This document shows, piece after piece, positions 27,619 to 37,778 of a stretch of 64,000 nt of DNA. Source of the DNA: Tomitella fengzijianii (GTDB lineage Bacteria; Actinomycetota; Actinomycetes; Mycobacteriales; Mycobacteriaceae); contig NZ_CP041765.1 in assembly GCF_007559025.1 (NCBI RefSeq), forward strand, positions 2,228,679 to 2,292,678. The letters are read 5' to 3'. The position numbers were made by a program, and so were the translations under genes. The notes under the pieces are model-generated. The model ran no database searches. It saw only the letters and a list, made by a program, of their open reading frames with translations, and had not been told where the DNA came from. How positions within the stretch are numbered: the first letter of the stretch is position 1; every line of letters begins with the position of its first letter.

Positions 27619-29793
27619 GTGACCGATCGCGAAACCATCGACGGAATCCAGGTCGACCGAGTCCTCTACGACTTCATCAACGACGAGGCCCTGCCCGCCG
27701 CCGGCGTCGGCAAGGACTCGTTCTGGCAGGGCACGGCGCAGATCTTCGCGGACCTCGCGCCGAAGAACCGCGCCCTGCTGGACACCCGCGCGCAGCTGCA
27801 AAAGCAGATTGACGAGTACCACGACGGCACGCCCGGCCCGGTGGATCCCGCCGCCTACAAGAAGTTCCTCACCGACATCGGCTACCTCGTCGACGAGCCG
27901 GCCCCGTTCTCGATCACCACCGCGGACGTCGATACCGAGGTCACCGAGACGCCCGGCCCCCAGCTCGTGGTGCCGGTGCTCAACGCCCGCTTCGCGCTCA
28001 ACGCGGCGAACGCGCGCTGGGGTTCGCTGTATGACGCCCTGTACGGCACAAACGCCATCCCCGAGGACGGCGGGGCCGAGAAGGGCTCCGGATACAACAA
28101 GGTGCGCGGAGACAAGGTGATCGCGTGGGCTCGCGGCTTCCTCGACGACGTGCTGCCGCTGGCGGAAGGCAGCCACGCCGATGCCGTGAAGTACGCCGTG
28201 GACGGTGAGAACCTGCAGGCGACCCTGGGTGGAGGCGCCACCACCGGCCTGCAGAACCCGGGCGCCTTCGTCGGCTACAGCGGCGACAAGGCCTCGCCGA
28301 CGGGCGTGCTGCTGCGCAACAACGGCTTGCACCTGGAGATCCAGATCGACCCCGCCGACCCGATCGGCAGCACCGATGCCGCGGGCGTCAAGGACATCGC
28401 CATGGAATCCGCGATCACCACGATCATGGACTTCGAAGACTCCGTCGCCGCCGTCGATGCGGAGGACAAGGTCCTCGGCTACCGCAACTGGCTGGGCCTG
28501 AACACCGGCGCACTGACCGAGCAGGTCGCCAAGGGCGGCAAGACGTTCGAGCGCACCCTCCACCCCGACCGCAGCTTCACCACGCCCGACGGCGGCCGGC
28601 TCGCGCTGCACGGGCGGTCGCTGAACTTCGTGCGCAACGTGGGACACCTGATGACGAATCCCGCCGTCGTCGACACCGATGGGAACGAGCAGCCCGAGGG
28701 GATCCTCGACGCCGTCGTCACCGCTTTGTGCGCCATCCCCGGCCTGGGGTCGGAGAACCCGCTGGGCAACAGCCGCACCGGCTCCGTCTACATCGTCAAG
28801 CCCAAGCAGCACGGCCCCGAAGAGGTCGCCTTCACCACCGAGCTCTTCGCGCGCGTCGAGCAGGTGCTGGGCCTTCCGGAGAACACCCTCAAGGTGGGCA
28901 TCATGGACGAGGAGCGGCGCACCACGGTGAACCTCGCCGCCTGCATCAAGGCGGCGGCCGCTCGCACGGTGTTCATCAACACCGGCTTCCTCGACCGCAC
29001 GGGCGACGAGATCCACACGTCGATGCACGCCGGCGCGATGATCCGCAAGGCCGAGATGAAGAAGTCCCACTGGATGACCTCGTACGAGGACTGGAACGTG
29101 GACAAGGGCCTGGCCAGCGGGCTCCCCGGGCATGCGCAGATCGGCAAGGGCATGTGGGCGATGACCGAGCTGATGGCCGAGATGCTCGAGCAGAAGATCG
29201 GCCAGCCCCGGGCGGGCGCCAACACCGCGTGGGTGCCCTCGCCCACCGGCGCCACCCTGCATGCCACCCATTACCACCGCGTGGACGTCTTCGAGCGGCA
29301 GAAGGAGATCGCCCCCACCGTGCCGCGCGTGGCCGTCGACGACATCCTGCAGCTCCCGCTCGCGCCCGCCACGGACTGGACCGACGAGGAGAAGCGCAAC
29401 GAGGTCGACAACTCCTGCCAGTCGATCCTCGGCTACGTGGTGCGCTGGATCGACCACGGCGTGGGTTGCTCCAAGGTGCCGGACATCAACGACGTGGACC
29501 TCATGGAGGACCGTGCGACGCTGCGCATCTCCAGCCAGCTGCTGGCCAACTGGGTGCGCCACGGGATCGTCACGGCCGACTTCGTGGTCGAGTCGCTCAA
29601 GCGCATGGCGGAGGTGGTGGACCGCCAGAACGCCGGCGACGCCGACTACAAGCCGATGGCGCCGGACTTCGACACCAACATCGCGTGGCAGGCCGCCAAG
29701 GAGCTGATCCTCGAGGGCCGGGATCCCAACGGCTACACGGAGCCGATCCTGCATCGCCGCCGCCGCGAGTACAAGGCCGCCAACGGCCTGTGA
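27619..29793 (+). CDS. glcB: Malate synthase G
   Basis: A 724-residue malate synthase, which condenses glyoxylate and acetyl-CoA in the glyoxylate shunt. Family blocks seen: [20 protein letters not shown], the acidic [16 protein letters not shown] segment, [16 protein letters not shown] carrying the active-site Arg, [12 protein letters not shown], and [19 protein letters not shown]. Length is close to GlcB of M. tuberculosis (741). The start is the GTG at 27619 behind GCGAGGA; upstream in-frame sequence lacks family similarity. A hairpin at 29818 closes the gene. The convergent IclR regulator may control it. Confidence 0.95.
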   Translation: MTDRETIDGIQVDRVLYDFINDEALPAAGVGKDSFWQGTAQIFADLAPKNRALLDTRAQLQKQIDEYHDGTPGPVDPAAYKKFLTDIGYLVDEPAPFSITTADVDTEVTETPGPQLVVPVLNARFALNAANARWGSLYDALYGTNAIPEDGGAEKGSGYNKVRGDKVIAWARGFLDDVLPLAEGSHADAVKYAVDGENLQATLGGGATTGLQNPGAFVGYSGDKASPTGVLLRNNGLHLEIQIDPADPIGSTDAAGVKDIAMESAITTIMDFEDSVAAVDAEDKVLGYRNWLGLNTGALTEQVAKGGKTFERTLHPDRSFTTPDGGRLALHGRSLNFVRNVGHLMTNPAVVDTDGNEQPEGILDAVVTALCAIPGLGSENPLGNSRTGSVYIVKPKQHGPEEVAFTTELFARVEQVLGLPENTLKVGIMDEERRTTVNLAACIKAAAARTVFINTGFLDRTGDEIHTSMHAGAMIRKAEMKKSHWMTSYEDWNVDKGLASGLPGHAQIGKGMWAMTELMAEMLEQKIGQPRAGANTAWVPSPTGATLHATHYHRVDVFERQKEIAPTVPRVAVDDILQLPLAPATDWTDEEKRNEVDNSCQSILGYVVRWIDHGVGCSKVPDINDVDLMEDRATLRISSQLLANWVRHGIVTADFVVESLKRMAEVVDRQNAGDADYKPMAPDFDTNIAWQAAKELILEGRDPNGYTEPILHRRRREYKAANGL

Positions 29794-29817
29794 CCCGCCA
29801 CTGACGGCAGGCACGTC

Positions 29818-29857
29818 ACAGCGGCCCCCATCGCCTCCGGCGGTGCGGGGCCGCTGT
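29818..29857. terminator. Bidirectional hairpin between glcB and iclR
   Basis: Perfect 11-base inverted repeat ACAGCGGCCCC / GGGGCCGCTGT with an 18-base loop, 24 bases past the glcB stop and 38 bases before the iclR stop. No U-tract. Confidence 0.65.
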
Positions 29858-29895
29858 CGCGATACCGGGCCGCCCGGCCCCGCTCACGCGGGAAG

Positions 29896-30660
29896 TCACT
29901 GGTCGGCGAGCCTCGTGACGGCCTTCCGCAACAGCGGAATCACCGCGTCCCGGCGCTCCTTGCTGAACCGCGACGCGGGCCCCGACACCGACAGCGCGAC
30001 CGGCGCGGACGAATCCGTCGCCGCGGCAACACACCGCACGCCCATCTCCTGCTCGGCCTCGTCGAAGGCGTAGCCGAGCTCGCGGATCTGCCGCAACTGC
30101 GCGAAGAACTCGTCCTCGGTGGTCAACGTGTTCGGGGTGTACTTGGTCATGGCACTACGCCGCAGAATGCCCCGGACCGCCTCGTCCGGCAGCCCCGCGA
30201 CCAGCGCCTTCCCCACCGCGGTGCAGTGCACGTCCACGCGCCGACCCACCTCCGTGAACATGCGCATCGAGTGTTTGGACGGCACCTGCGCCAGATACAC
30301 CACCCGGTCGCCGTCGAGCATCGCCATGTTCGCCGTCTCGCCGGCCTCGTCGACCAGTGCGGCGAGAGTGGGCCGCACCCACGAGCCCAGCAACCTGCCC
30401 GCGCTGTCGCCCAAGCCGACCAGCTTGGCCCCCAACGCGTATCGCCGGGAAGGCTCCTGACGGACGTAACCGGCGTCCCGGAGCGTGGCCATCAGCCGAT
30501 GGATCGTCGGCATCGGAAGACCGGTGCGATCTGCAAGGTCGCTCAACGTCGCGATGCCGCCCGCGTCCGCCATCTCCTCCAGGAGCCGCAGCGCGCGATC
30601 CACCGACTGCACGCGCCCGGGCGAACTCGCCGCCCCGCCGGCGTGCGCACCATCACTCAT
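29896..30660 (-). CDS. IclR-family transcriptional regulator
   Basis: A 254-residue regulator. The winged HTH is near residues 17-75 (LSDLADRTGLPMPTIHRLMATL, DAGYVRQEPSRRYALG), and the effector domain follows with YLAQVPSKHSMRMFTEVGRR, HCTAVGKALVAGLP and the Cys-containing EMGVRCVAAA. It is convergent with glcB, so control of the glyoxylate shunt is a reasonable inference. Its start overlaps, by ATGA, the stop of a repeat-built leader frame (see 30657-30768), so translation may be coupled to that leader. Confidence 0.88.
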   Translation of the reverse strand: MSDGAHAGGAASSPGRVQSVDRALRLLEEMADAGGIATLSDLADRTGLPMPTIHRLMATLRDAGYVRQEPSRRYALGAKLVGLGDSAGRLLGSWVRPTLAALVDEAGETANMAMLDGDRVVYLAQVPSKHSMRMFTEVGRRVDVHCTAVGKALVAGLPDEAVRGILRRSAMTKYTPNTLTTEDEFFAQLRQIRELGYAFDEAEQEMGVRCVAAATDSSAPVALSVSGPASRFSKERRDAVIPLLRKAVTRLADQ

Positions 30661-30746
30661 AGGGCAGATCCTATGCCGCGCTCCGCCGAAGGTCCCATGC
30701 CGCGCTCCGCCGAAGGTCCCATGCCGCGCTCCGCCGAAGGTCCCAT
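30657..30746 (-). CDS. Putative 29-residue leader ORF overlapping the iclR start
   Basis: Minus-strand frame from ATG at 30746 to TGA at 30657. It encodes three near-copies of the octapeptide MGPSAERG and ends GIGSAL. The stop shares bases with the iclR ATG. GGAG precedes each of its three in-frame ATGs by six bases. Whether it is translated is not known; the frame could also be a by-product of the DNA repeat. Confidence 0.4.
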   Translation of the reverse strand: MGPSAERGMGPSAERGMGPSAERGIGSAL

Positions 30747-30768
30747 GCCGCGCTCCGCCGAAGGTCCC
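30673..30768. repeat. Four perfect 24-base tandem repeats upstream of iclR
   Basis: Units at 30673-30696, 30697-30720, 30721-30744 and 30745-30768 are identical. Read on the minus strand each unit carries GGAG and, where it meets the next unit, an ATG six bases later. The unit length of eight codons keeps one frame. The array lies between the iclR start and the miaA stop. Confidence 0.97.
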
Positions 30769-30795
30769 ACCACCACCGGCGTTCCCCAGCCCGGC

Positions 30796-31779
30796 TCAGG
30801 CGGGGCCGGCCGCCAGCACCGAGACCGCCCTGTCCGCCACGTCGGGCGCGGCACCGTCCAGCCACCGCACGCGCACGTCCCGGCGGAACCACGAACGCTG
30901 CCTCCGCACGTACCTGCGCGTGCCCGATTCGGTGAGCTCCATCGCCTGATCGATGTCGAGATCGCCGTCGATCAGCGCGATCACCTGCTGGTAGCCGATG
31001 GCGCGGCGCGCGGTCACCCCGTCGCGGAGCCCGGCCTCCAGAAGCCCCCGGACCTCGTCGACGAAGCCGGCAGCGAACATGGCCCGCGTACGCGCGGCGA
31101 TCCGCGCATCCAGGTCGGCGGTATCGCGGTCGATGCCCAGCATCACAGTGCCCCACCGCGGGGCTCCGATGACGGGCTTGGACGCCGCATAGGGTCGCCC
31201 GGTGATCTCGACGACCTCGAGCGCGCGGACGATGCGCCGCCCGTCGGTGGGCAGGATATGCGCCGCCGCGTCCGGATCGGCCGACCGCAGTTCCTCGTGG
31301 AGCGCGGACACCCCCGCTTCGAGCAGCCGCTCCTCCCAGCGCCGTCGCACCGTGGGGTCCGTCTCCGGGAAGCGCCAGTCATCGATCAGCGCCTGCACGT
31401 ACATCATCGAGCCGCCCACGATCACGGGAACCCGGCCGCGCGCCCGGATCCGCTCGACGTCGTCGCGCGCTGCGGACTGATAGGACGCCACCGACGCCGT
31501 GTCCCGCACGTCCAGCACGTCGATCTGGTGATGGACGATGCCACGGCGCTCCGCGTGCGGCGTCTTGGCGGTACCGACGTCCATGCCCCGATACAGCTGC
31601 ATGGCGTCGATGTTGACGATCTCGCCGCCGAGCCGCTCGGCCAGATCCAGCGCGAGGTCCGACTTGCCGGTGGCGGTGGGCCCGACGACCGCCACCGGAC
31701 GGGGGCCGCGCGCACTCCCCCACGATTCCAGTGCGGCACCGGGACCCGGCCGTCCTGCGGCGGACACCTCGCCCGTCAC
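30796..31779 (-). CDS. miaA: tRNA dimethylallyltransferase MiaA
   Basis: A 327-residue enzyme that adds a dimethylallyl group to A37 of tRNAs reading UNN codons. The P-loop is GPTATGKS (residues 33-40), with the catalytic Asp in [18 protein letters not shown] and the tRNA-contact block RRAIGYQQV. The GTG at 31779 overlaps the upstream stop (GTGA), which decides the start and implies coupling; a second GTG at 31767 is possible. Its product is the substrate of MiaB, encoded 3.4 kb away. In M. tuberculosis miaA directly neighbours dapF; here glcB and iclR intervene. Confidence 0.94.
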   Translation of the reverse strand: MTGEVSAAGRPGPGAALESWGSARGPRPVAVVGPTATGKSDLALDLAERLGGEIVNIDAMQLYRGMDVGTAKTPHAERRGIVHHQIDVLDVRDTASVASYQSAARDDVERIRARGRVPVIVGGSMMYVQALIDDWRFPETDPTVRRRWEERLLEAGVSALHEELRSADPDAAAHILPTDGRRIVRALEVVEITGRPYAASKPVIGAPRWGTVMLGIDRDTADLDARIAARTRAMFAAGFVDEVRGLLEAGLRDGVTARRAIGYQQVIALIDGDLDIDQAMELTESGTRRYVRRQRSWFRRDVRVRWLDGAAPDVADRAVSVLAAGPA

Positions 31780-32594
31780 GCCGACCACAATCCGGTGTGA
31801 TACCCCACGCCCAGCGGCCACTGCACGGACTGGTGCCGCACCTCCACCTGGCCGTCGCCCACGAGCGCCGCCATCACCTGCAGAGCGCCCCGGACATCGA
31901 GGCCCACCTGTGCGCACTGCTGCGGTTCCAGGCGGATGAGCGCCGCGGCGTCGCCGGCGGCGATGGCGGAAGCGACGGCCTCCGCCAGCGGCCGGGCTCG
32001 AGAGTCGAAGGCGCCGGGCGCCTTGGCGGTGAGCGTGGACGGCCCGTCCCCGATCACCAGGACTGCCGTCCTGCCCGGGCGCGCGTCGATCTCCCGACGC
32101 AATGCGCGCCCGGATTCCACGCACGCCTCGCGTGCGGCCGCGCGCCCCACTCGGATACCCGTCACCGGCCGCGTGGGGCACCGGTCATCGGGCATCTGGC
32201 CGCGCAACCAGCCGGCGATCAGCAGCGGAAGCGCCATCGATGACGGACGTGCACCATCCGGGCACGCACCGCAAGGGTGGCCCTCGCCCCCTCCGGCCGC
32301 CGGGGGGTCACCGTGATCAGGATCGCGACCGTCGAGCGTCACGCGCACGTCCACGCCGAAACCGGCGAAGCTGCCCTCCGACGGCGTCGCCGGATACCGC
32401 GTCACGCCGTCCTCGCCCAGCCCGTCACCCGCTTCGCCCGCACCGATGACGAACCACTCGTCCGCTCCGGCGGCCATTTCGCCGACCGCCGCCAGCACCC
32501 GCCCGCGGAGCTCCGTCATCTCACCCGTGGCGCCGCCCCCCAGGGAGGGAATCAACAGCGGGGTCGCAGGGACTATGCACACAGAGGTCAGCAC
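31776..32594 (-). CDS. Class III extradiol dioxygenase-like protein (Rv2728c type)
   Basis: A 272-residue cytoplasmic protein of the LigB-like fold found immediately before miaA in mycobacteria (Rv2728c). Recognisable parts are [16 protein letters not shown] at the N-terminus, a middle region with [12 protein letters not shown], and [20 protein letters not shown]. The metal-binding His/Glu set of true dioxygenases is not clearly preserved, so enzymatic activity is doubtful. The GTG start has a TAGCGT box eight bases upstream, suggesting a leaderless start. Its stop overlaps the miaA start (GTGA), so the two form a coupled pair. Confidence 0.75.
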   Translation of the reverse strand: MLTSVCIVPATPLLIPSLGGGATGEMTELRGRVLAAVGEMAAGADEWFVIGAGEAGDGLGEDGVTRYPATPSEGSFAGFGVDVRVTLDGRDPDHGDPPAAGGGEGHPCGACPDGARPSSMALPLLIAGWLRGQMPDDRCPTRPVTGIRVGRAAAREACVESGRALRREIDARPGRTAVLVIGDGPSTLTAKAPGAFDSRARPLAEAVASAIAAGDAAALIRLEPQQCAQVGLDVRGALQVMAALVGDGQVEVRHQSVQWPLGVGYHTGLWSA

Positions 32595-32602
32595 GGTTGT
32601 TC

Positions 32603-32608
32603 ACGCTA
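32603..32608 (-). promoter_or_regulatory. -10 box of a probable leaderless promoter for the pre-miaA gene
   Basis: On the minus strand TAGCGT is followed by eight bases and the GTG at 32594. No Shine-Dalgarno sequence is seen. Confidence 0.4.
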
Positions 32609-32829
32609 GCCGATCGCCCGCGGCGGCCACCGCGGCGCCGAAGCCGGTGCCCACACCGGCGCCGGCGCAAGCGTCTGCGCCGTCCGCGCCGCGGGATCGT
32701 TGCGGGATTCGATGGTCAGCGAGCGCCCGAGCAGGTTGAATGGTCACCGGAAACCCCACCGGCCCGAGCGGACGAAGCCCTCCGGCCGGCAGCATCGGCA
32801 GCCGTGACGCGCGGCAGAGACGAGGTCCC

Positions 32830-34299
32830 ATGAACAGCAACGAGAACCCGCCCCGGCCGGGCGAGGATCCAGGCGCCGCGGCCCGCCCCGCACCGCGGCC
32901 CGGGACCACCGCACCTGGGGCCCCTGCCCCCGCTCCGTCGCGGGCGCCCAGGCCGGGCGCCGTTCCCCGGCCCGGCCCGGTCCCCGGGCGTTCGACGCCG
33001 ACGCCCAACGCCGTCGCCGAACACCAGCTGCCGCCGCACCCGAATCCGGACTCCCACGTCGCACACGTGCCCACCGTGCCCGCCAACGACCCGGCGAAGT
33101 GGGGCCGGATCGACGCGGACGGCGGCGTCTGGGTCCGCACCGCGGGCGGTGAACGCAGAGTCGGCGAGTGGCAGGCCGGCGATGCGGAGGAGGGCCTGGC
33201 GCACTTCGGCCGCAAGTATCAGGACCTGGCCACCGAGATCGAACTGCTCGAGTCGCGGATCGAATCCGGCACCGCCGACCTGGGCAAGACCCGCGCCAGC
33301 GCGCAGGCACTGCTCGAATCGGTGCCCACCGCGGCAGTCGTCGGCGACGTCGACGCGCTGGCCGGTCGCCTCGAGACCGTCTGCGCGCACTGCGACATCG
33401 CCGTCGATGAGGCCCGCAGGCGCAAGGACGCGCGCCGCACCGAACAGATCGCCCGCAAGGAGGCGCTGGCTGACGAGGCCGAGCGCATCGCCGCCGAAGG
33501 CACGCAGTGGAAGCAGGCCGGCGACAGGCTGCGCGCGATCCTCGACGAGTGGAAGAGCATCCGGGGCATCGACCGCAAGACCGACGATCAGCTCTGGCGC
33601 CGCTACTCGAAGGCGCGTGAGGCGTTCAACCGGCGGCGCGGCTCGCATTTCGCAGAGCTCGACCGACAACGCGTCGGCGCCAAGCACAAGAAGGAGGACC
33701 TGGTCCAGCGCGCGGAGGCGCTCGCCGATTCCACCGACTGGGGGCCTACCGCCGGCGTATTCCGGGACTTGATGGCCGAGTGGAAGCAGGCCGGGCGTGC
33801 CCCCCGGGAGATCGACGACGCCCTGTGGGCGCGGTTCAAATCGGCGCAGGACACGTTCTTCGGCGCCCGCAAGCAGATGAACGCGGAGATCGACGCCGAG
33901 TACGCGGAGAACGCCGAGGCCAAGGAGCAGCTGCTCGTCGAAGCCGAACGGATCGACCCGTCCGTGGACCTGGACGCCGCGCGCGCCACGCTGCGCGGAA
34001 TCCAGGATCGGTGGGAGTCCCTCGGCAAGGTGCCCCGCGACCGCATGCACGGCCTCGAGGCCCGGATCAGGGCGGTCGAGACCCGCGTGCACGTGGCCGC
34101 CGACGCGCGGTGGCGGCGCACCGACCCCGAGGCGCTCGCACGCGCCGCCCAGTTCCGCGAGCGTGTCGAACAGTTCGAGGCGCAGGCTGCGAAGGCCGAC
34201 GCGGCAGGCCGCGCCGGCGACGCCGAGAAAGCGCGTGCACAGGCCCGGCAGTGGCGCGAATGGGCGGACGCGGCTGAGACTGCGGTCGACGACCGCTGA
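32830..34299 (+). CDS. DUF349 domain-containing coiled-coil protein
   Basis: A 489-residue protein. The first 75 residues are Pro/Ala-rich and disordered. The rest holds tandem DUF349 repeats (blocks such as [40 protein letters not shown] and [11 protein letters not shown]) separated by long charged helices that should form coiled coils. This is the Rv2731-type protein found before miaB in mycobacteria; its cellular role is not established, although DUF349 proteins have been linked to stress. ATG at 32830 chosen (ACGAGG upstream); an in-frame ATG at 32740 is less likely. Confidence 0.82.
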   Translation: MNSNENPPRPGEDPGAAARPAPRPGTTAPGAPAPAPSRAPRPGAVPRPGPVPGRSTPTPNAVAEHQLPPHPNPDSHVAHVPTVPANDPAKWGRIDADGGVWVRTAGGERRVGEWQAGDAEEGLAHFGRKYQDLATEIELLESRIESGTADLGKTRASAQALLESVPTAAVVGDVDALAGRLETVCAHCDIAVDEARRRKDARRTEQIARKEALADEAERIAAEGTQWKQAGDRLRAILDEWKSIRGIDRKTDDQLWRRYSKAREAFNRRRGSHFAELDRQRVGAKHKKEDLVQRAEALADSTDWGPTAGVFRDLMAEWKQAGRAPREIDDALWARFKSAQDTFFGARKQMNAEIDAEYAENAEAKEQLLVEAERIDPSVDLDAARATLRGIQDRWESLGKVPRDRMHGLEARIRAVETRVHVAADARWRRTDPEALARAAQFRERVEQFEAQAAKADAAGRAGDAEKARAQARQWREWADAAETAVDDR

Positions 34300-34327
34300 C
34301 CGGGCGGCCGCACCGCCGAACACGGAA

Positions 34328-34362
34328 CCGGCGTCCCCGCGCCTGATGGGCGGGGACGCCGG
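34328..34362. terminator. Bidirectional hairpin after the DUF349 gene
   Basis: A 13-base perfect inverted repeat, CCGGCGTCCCCGC / GCGGGGACGCCGG, with a nine-base loop, placed 28 bases from each of two convergent stops. No U-tract. Confidence 0.7.
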
Positions 34363-34390
34363 CGAGTGCAGGTATCGGCCGGTGGCGCCG

Positions 34391-35011
34391 TCAGTCCCTA
34401 TCGGGGGTCTCGGGGCGCCCCAACCGTGCCTGGTGCATCCACGCGTCCTCGTCCTCGGCCGCGTGCTGACGGCGCTCCTCCTCCGCGGCGAGCTGCAGCG
34501 ACGTCTTGGACCAGGCCACACCCACCCAGAGGTAGGTGAGCACGATCAACAGGATCAGCCCCACGACGATGCCGATGCCCGGTCCGGACAGGTTTGCCAG
34601 CGCGGCGTCCTGCGCGTTGAGGACCCCGCTGGGGGTCTGACGCGACCAGATCGCCAGCACACCGAGGAAGATTCCGACGGCGCAACCGGCCGCCGTCACC
34701 CACGCCAGCGTCCACCGCCGCGTGAGCAGCGTGATCATTCCGGTGAGCGCGCCGAAGACCAGCGCGAACCACACGAAAAGCTGCGAGGTGATCGCCACCG
34801 CCTCACCCTGCGCCGCGTCGCTGTGCACCAGGACATCCCAGCCGTTGACTGAGCCGGTGTGCGGAAGCAGGAAGGACGCCAGCAGCAGCAGGATGGCGAC
34901 GGCGATCCCGACGCTGCGCATGCCGGGGTCGATCTCGCCGGCCACCTTCTTCTCGGCCTTTTCGAAGTCCTTCTGGAAATGCTGAAGGTCTTCGGGAATC
35001 TGATCGCTCAT
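34391..35011 (-). CDS. Membrane protein (Rv2732c type)
   Basis: A 206-residue protein with a charged N-terminus (about 35 residues, PEDLQHFQKDFEKAEKK) and four predicted membrane helices, among them GIAVAILLLLASFLL and GIGIVVGLILLIVLTYLWVG, then a charged C-terminus. This matches the unnamed membrane protein located downstream of miaB in mycobacteria. ATG at 35011 has a GAGG-containing purine-rich stretch upstream. It is probably in the miaB transcript, 147 bases away. Function unknown. Confidence 0.78.
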   Translation of the reverse strand: MSDQIPEDLQHFQKDFEKAEKKVAGEIDPGMRSVGIAVAILLLLASFLLPHTGSVNGWDVLVHSDAAQGEAVAITSQLFVWFALVFGALTGMITLLTRRWTLAWVTAAGCAVGIFLGVLAIWSRQTPSGVLNAQDAALANLSGPGIGIVVGLILLIVLTYLWVGVAWSKTSLQLAAEEERRQHAAEDEDAWMHQARLGRPETPDRD

Positions 35012-35158
35012 CGCCTCATCCTCATCCTCGCGCCGCCACCGGTCCACACGTCACTGTGACCGTGTACGAGCACGGCCGACTCCCCATCGTCCCACGCCCC
35101 CGCTCTCGCGGCCATGGCGCCGTGGCCCGGTGCCATGGCCCGGCCGGTCGGGGCACGC

Positions 35159-36733
35159 TCACATCCCGCATGCGGGAGCGGCGGGTGCCGCGGCCGGCTC
35201 CCCCACCGAGGGCAGCCCCAACCCCACCCCCACCGGAGCGGTCTTCGGCGACCGCCCCGCCGCATACGCGTCGCCCGCCCGCGTGCGGCGGTACGCGCGC
35301 ACCCCGGAGTCGGCGATGAGGTGGTGGGGAGCCGCGTCGGTGACGGTGACCGTGACGAAGTCGCCGGGGCGGATCTCGCCGCTCCCCCCCTCGAGCCCGC
35401 AATGCCGCGGATCGAAGTGCACCAACCGGCCGTCGCGCGCCCGCCCGCTCATCCGCGCGGTGGCCGCATTCTTGCGTCCCTCTCCGGCGGCGACCAGAAG
35501 CTCCGCCTCTCGGCCGACGAGCGTGCTGTTCTCGCTCAGGCTCACCTGCTCCTGGAGCGCGATCAGACGCTCATAGCGCTCCTGGACGACCTCCTTGGGC
35601 ACCTGGTCGGGCATGTCCGCCGCCGGGGTCCCCGGGCGGATGGAGTACTGGAAGGTGAACGCGCTGGAGAAACGGGCGCGGCGCACCACCTCGAGGGTCT
35701 CCTGGAAGTCCTCCTCGGTCTCGCCGGGGAAACCGACGATGATGTCGGTGGTGATCGCGGCGTCCGGCATCGCGGCGCGCACTCTGTCGATGATCCCGAG
35801 GAACTTCCTGCTCCGGTAGGAACGCCGCATGGCGCGCAGCACCCTGTCGGAGCCGGACTGCAGCGGCATGTGCAACTGCGGGCACACGTTGGGGGTTGCG
35901 GCCATGGCTTCGATGACGTCGTCGGTGAACTCGGCCGGATGCGGCGAGGTGAAACGCACGCGTTCGAGGCCGTCGATGCCCCCGCACGCGCGCAGCAGCG
36001 ACGCGAACGCCCCGCGGTCGCGCGGCAGCTCCGGATCGGCGAACGACGCGCCGTACGCGTTGACGTTCTGCCCCAGCAGCGTCACTTCCTGCACGCCCTG
36101 GTCCACGAGTGCGCGCACTTCGGCCAGCACGTCGCCGGGACGCCGGTCCACCTCCTTGCCGCGCAGCGTCGGAACGATGCAGAAGGTGCACGTATTGTTG
36201 CACCCCACGGAGATCGAAACCCACCCCGAATAGGGGGAATCGCGGCGCGCCGGCAGCGTGGAGGGGAACGCCTCGAGCGACTCGCGGATCTCGACCTCGG
36301 CGCGCCGGTTGTGCCGGGCGCGCTCCAGCAGCGCCGGCAGCGAGCCGAGGTTGTGCGTGCCGAAGACGACGTCCACCCAGGGCGCCCGGTCGACGACGAT
36401 CCCGCGGTCCTTCTGCGCCAGGCAGCCGCCCACCGCGATCTGCATGTCCGGGTTGGCGTCCTTCGCCGGCCGGAGGCGGCCGAGATTGCCGTAGAGCTTG
36501 TTGTCCGCGTTCTCCCGCACCGCGCAGGTGTTGAACACGACCAGGTCAGCCGTGCGGTCATCCGGGGACTTCACGTAGCCCGCGTCTTCCAGCAGGCCCG
36601 CCAGCCGCTCGGAATCGTGCACGTTCATCTGGCACCCGAACGTTCGGATCTCGTAGCTGCGTGCACGCGGCAGCTCCGCGCCCACCGTCGCCGCATCCGC
36701 AGGCAACACCTCACCGCTGGGAAGATCCGACAT
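35159..36733 (-). CDS. miaB: tRNA 2-methylthio-N6-dimethylallyladenosine synthase MiaB
   Basis: A 524-residue radical-SAM methylthiotransferase that converts i6A37 to ms2i6A37 in tRNA. The N-terminal auxiliary cluster ligands are Cys34, Cys70 and Cys104; the radical-SAM cluster is Cys178, Cys182 and Cys185 in CNNTCTFC. The TRAM domain follows ([17 protein letters not shown]). The last 35 residues form a Pro/Ala-rich extension beyond the usual end. ATG at 36733 begins MSDLPSGEV; longer in-frame extension lacks similarity. It is divergent from gluA. It acts after MiaA. Confidence 0.94.
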   Translation of the reverse strand: MSDLPSGEVLPADAATVGAELPRARSYEIRTFGCQMNVHDSERLAGLLEDAGYVKSPDDRTADLVVFNTCAVRENADNKLYGNLGRLRPAKDANPDMQIAVGGCLAQKDRGIVVDRAPWVDVVFGTHNLGSLPALLERARHNRRAEVEIRESLEAFPSTLPARRDSPYSGWVSISVGCNNTCTFCIVPTLRGKEVDRRPGDVLAEVRALVDQGVQEVTLLGQNVNAYGASFADPELPRDRGAFASLLRACGGIDGLERVRFTSPHPAEFTDDVIEAMAATPNVCPQLHMPLQSGSDRVLRAMRRSYRSRKFLGIIDRVRAAMPDAAITTDIIVGFPGETEEDFQETLEVVRRARFSSAFTFQYSIRPGTPAADMPDQVPKEVVQERYERLIALQEQVSLSENSTLVGREAELLVAAGEGRKNAATARMSGRARDGRLVHFDPRHCGLEGGSGEIRPGDFVTVTVTDAAPHHLIADSGVRAYRRTRAGDAYAAGRSPKTAPVGVGLGLPSVGEPAAAPAAPACGM

Positions 36734-36879
36734 GGCCCGTGGTCCCTCGATTCCTTGATTCTTGGATTCTTCGCCGGCCGGACGCGCCGGCACCGGCGGG
36801 CGGTTTCCGCGGCCGGCCCCTGCCGTGGCGCGGGCAGGACGAGAGCGCGGCTTGTGCCGCGTCACGACCGGGCAGCCTC

Positions 36880-36885
36880 TAGTGT
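36880..36885 (+). promoter_or_regulatory. -10 box of a probable leaderless promoter for gluABCD
   Basis: TAGTGT lies eight bases before the gluA ATG and no ribosome-binding site is visible in between. Confidence 0.4.
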
Positions 36886-36893
36886 AAAGACCC

Positions 36894-37676
36894 ATGACGA
36901 CGACCGATCCGGCCACCGGTCCAGCGGGGACCACCCCAGCCACGCCGATGATCGATATGCGCTCCGTCGACAAGCACTTCGGCGATCTGCATGTGTTGCG
37001 CGACATCGACCTGCAGGTGCCCACGGGGCAGGTGCTGGTGCTCCTGGGCCCGTCCGGCTCCGGCAAGTCCACCCTGTGCCGCACGATCAACAGGCTTGAG
37101 ACGATCGACTCGGGAACCATCAGCATCGACGGCACGCAGATGCCCCGCGAGGGCAAGGACCTGGCGCGCCTGCGCGCCGACGTCGGCATGGTGTTCCAGC
37201 AGTTCAACCTGTTCGCGCACAAGACGGTGCTGCAGAACGTCATGCTGGCCCCCATGAAGGTGCGGGGCACGGACAAGGCCACGGCCCGCGCCCGCGCACA
37301 CGAGTTGCTGGCGCGTGTCGGGGTCGAGAACCAGGCGGAGAAGTACCCGGCGCAACTGTCCGGTGGCCAGCAGCAGCGGGTGGCCATCGCCCGTTCGCTG
37401 GCGATGGGCCCCAAGGTGATGCTTTTCGACGAGCCGACCTCGGCGCTCGACCCGGAGATGGTCAACGAGGTGCTCGAGGTCATGGTCGAACTGGCGGGTG
37501 AAGGTATGACGATGATCGTGGTCACCCACGAGATGGGCTTCGCCCGTAGGGCCGCCGACCGCGTGATCTTCATGGCCGACGGCGCCATCGTCGAGGACAC
37601 CACCCCCGACGAGTTCTTCGACTCGCCCCGGTCCGACCGCGCCCGCGATTTCCTGAGCAAGATCCACGGCCACTAG
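36894..37676 (+). CDS. gluA: Glutamate ABC transporter ATP-binding protein GluA
   Basis: A 260-residue ABC ATPase of the polar amino-acid (PAAT) class. Walker A GPSGSGKS (residues 52-59), Q-loop in MVFQQFNLF, signature LSGGQQQR, Walker [13 protein letters not shown] and the switch His in VVTHEMGFA are all present. It powers import through GluC/GluD. First gene of gluABCD, which in C. glutamicum is also next to recX-recA and imports glutamate; the substrate here is inferred from that synteny. Confidence 0.92.
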   Translation: MTTTDPATGPAGTTPATPMIDMRSVDKHFGDLHVLRDIDLQVPTGQVLVLLGPSGSGKSTLCRTINRLETIDSGTISIDGTQMPREGKDLARLRADVGMVFQQFNLFAHKTVLQNVMLAPMKVRGTDKATARARAHELLARVGVENQAEKYPAQLSGGQQQRVAIARSLAMGPKVMLFDEPTSALDPEMVNEVLEVMVELAGEGMTMIVVTHEMGFARRAADRVIFMADGAIVEDTTPDEFFDSPRSDRARDFLSKIHGH

Positions 37677-37778
37677 TCCCCGGGCGGCGACGGTGCCCTA
37701 CGCGGCGGTCGTTCGTTCCGCTCGACCGCCCAGCCACCCACACACGACCGCGTTCCCCGTGGACGAGAGGCACCTCCC

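Noticed and set aside
30673-30768. Possible CRISPR array
   Set aside because: The 24-base repeats follow one another with no spacers, and no cas genes are present; it is a simple tandem repeat.
32740-32829. Earlier start (ATG 32740) for the DUF349 protein
   Set aside because: The extra 30 residues are low-complexity and unlike relatives, while ATG 32830 has a purine-rich site and gives the usual Pro/Ala-rich start.
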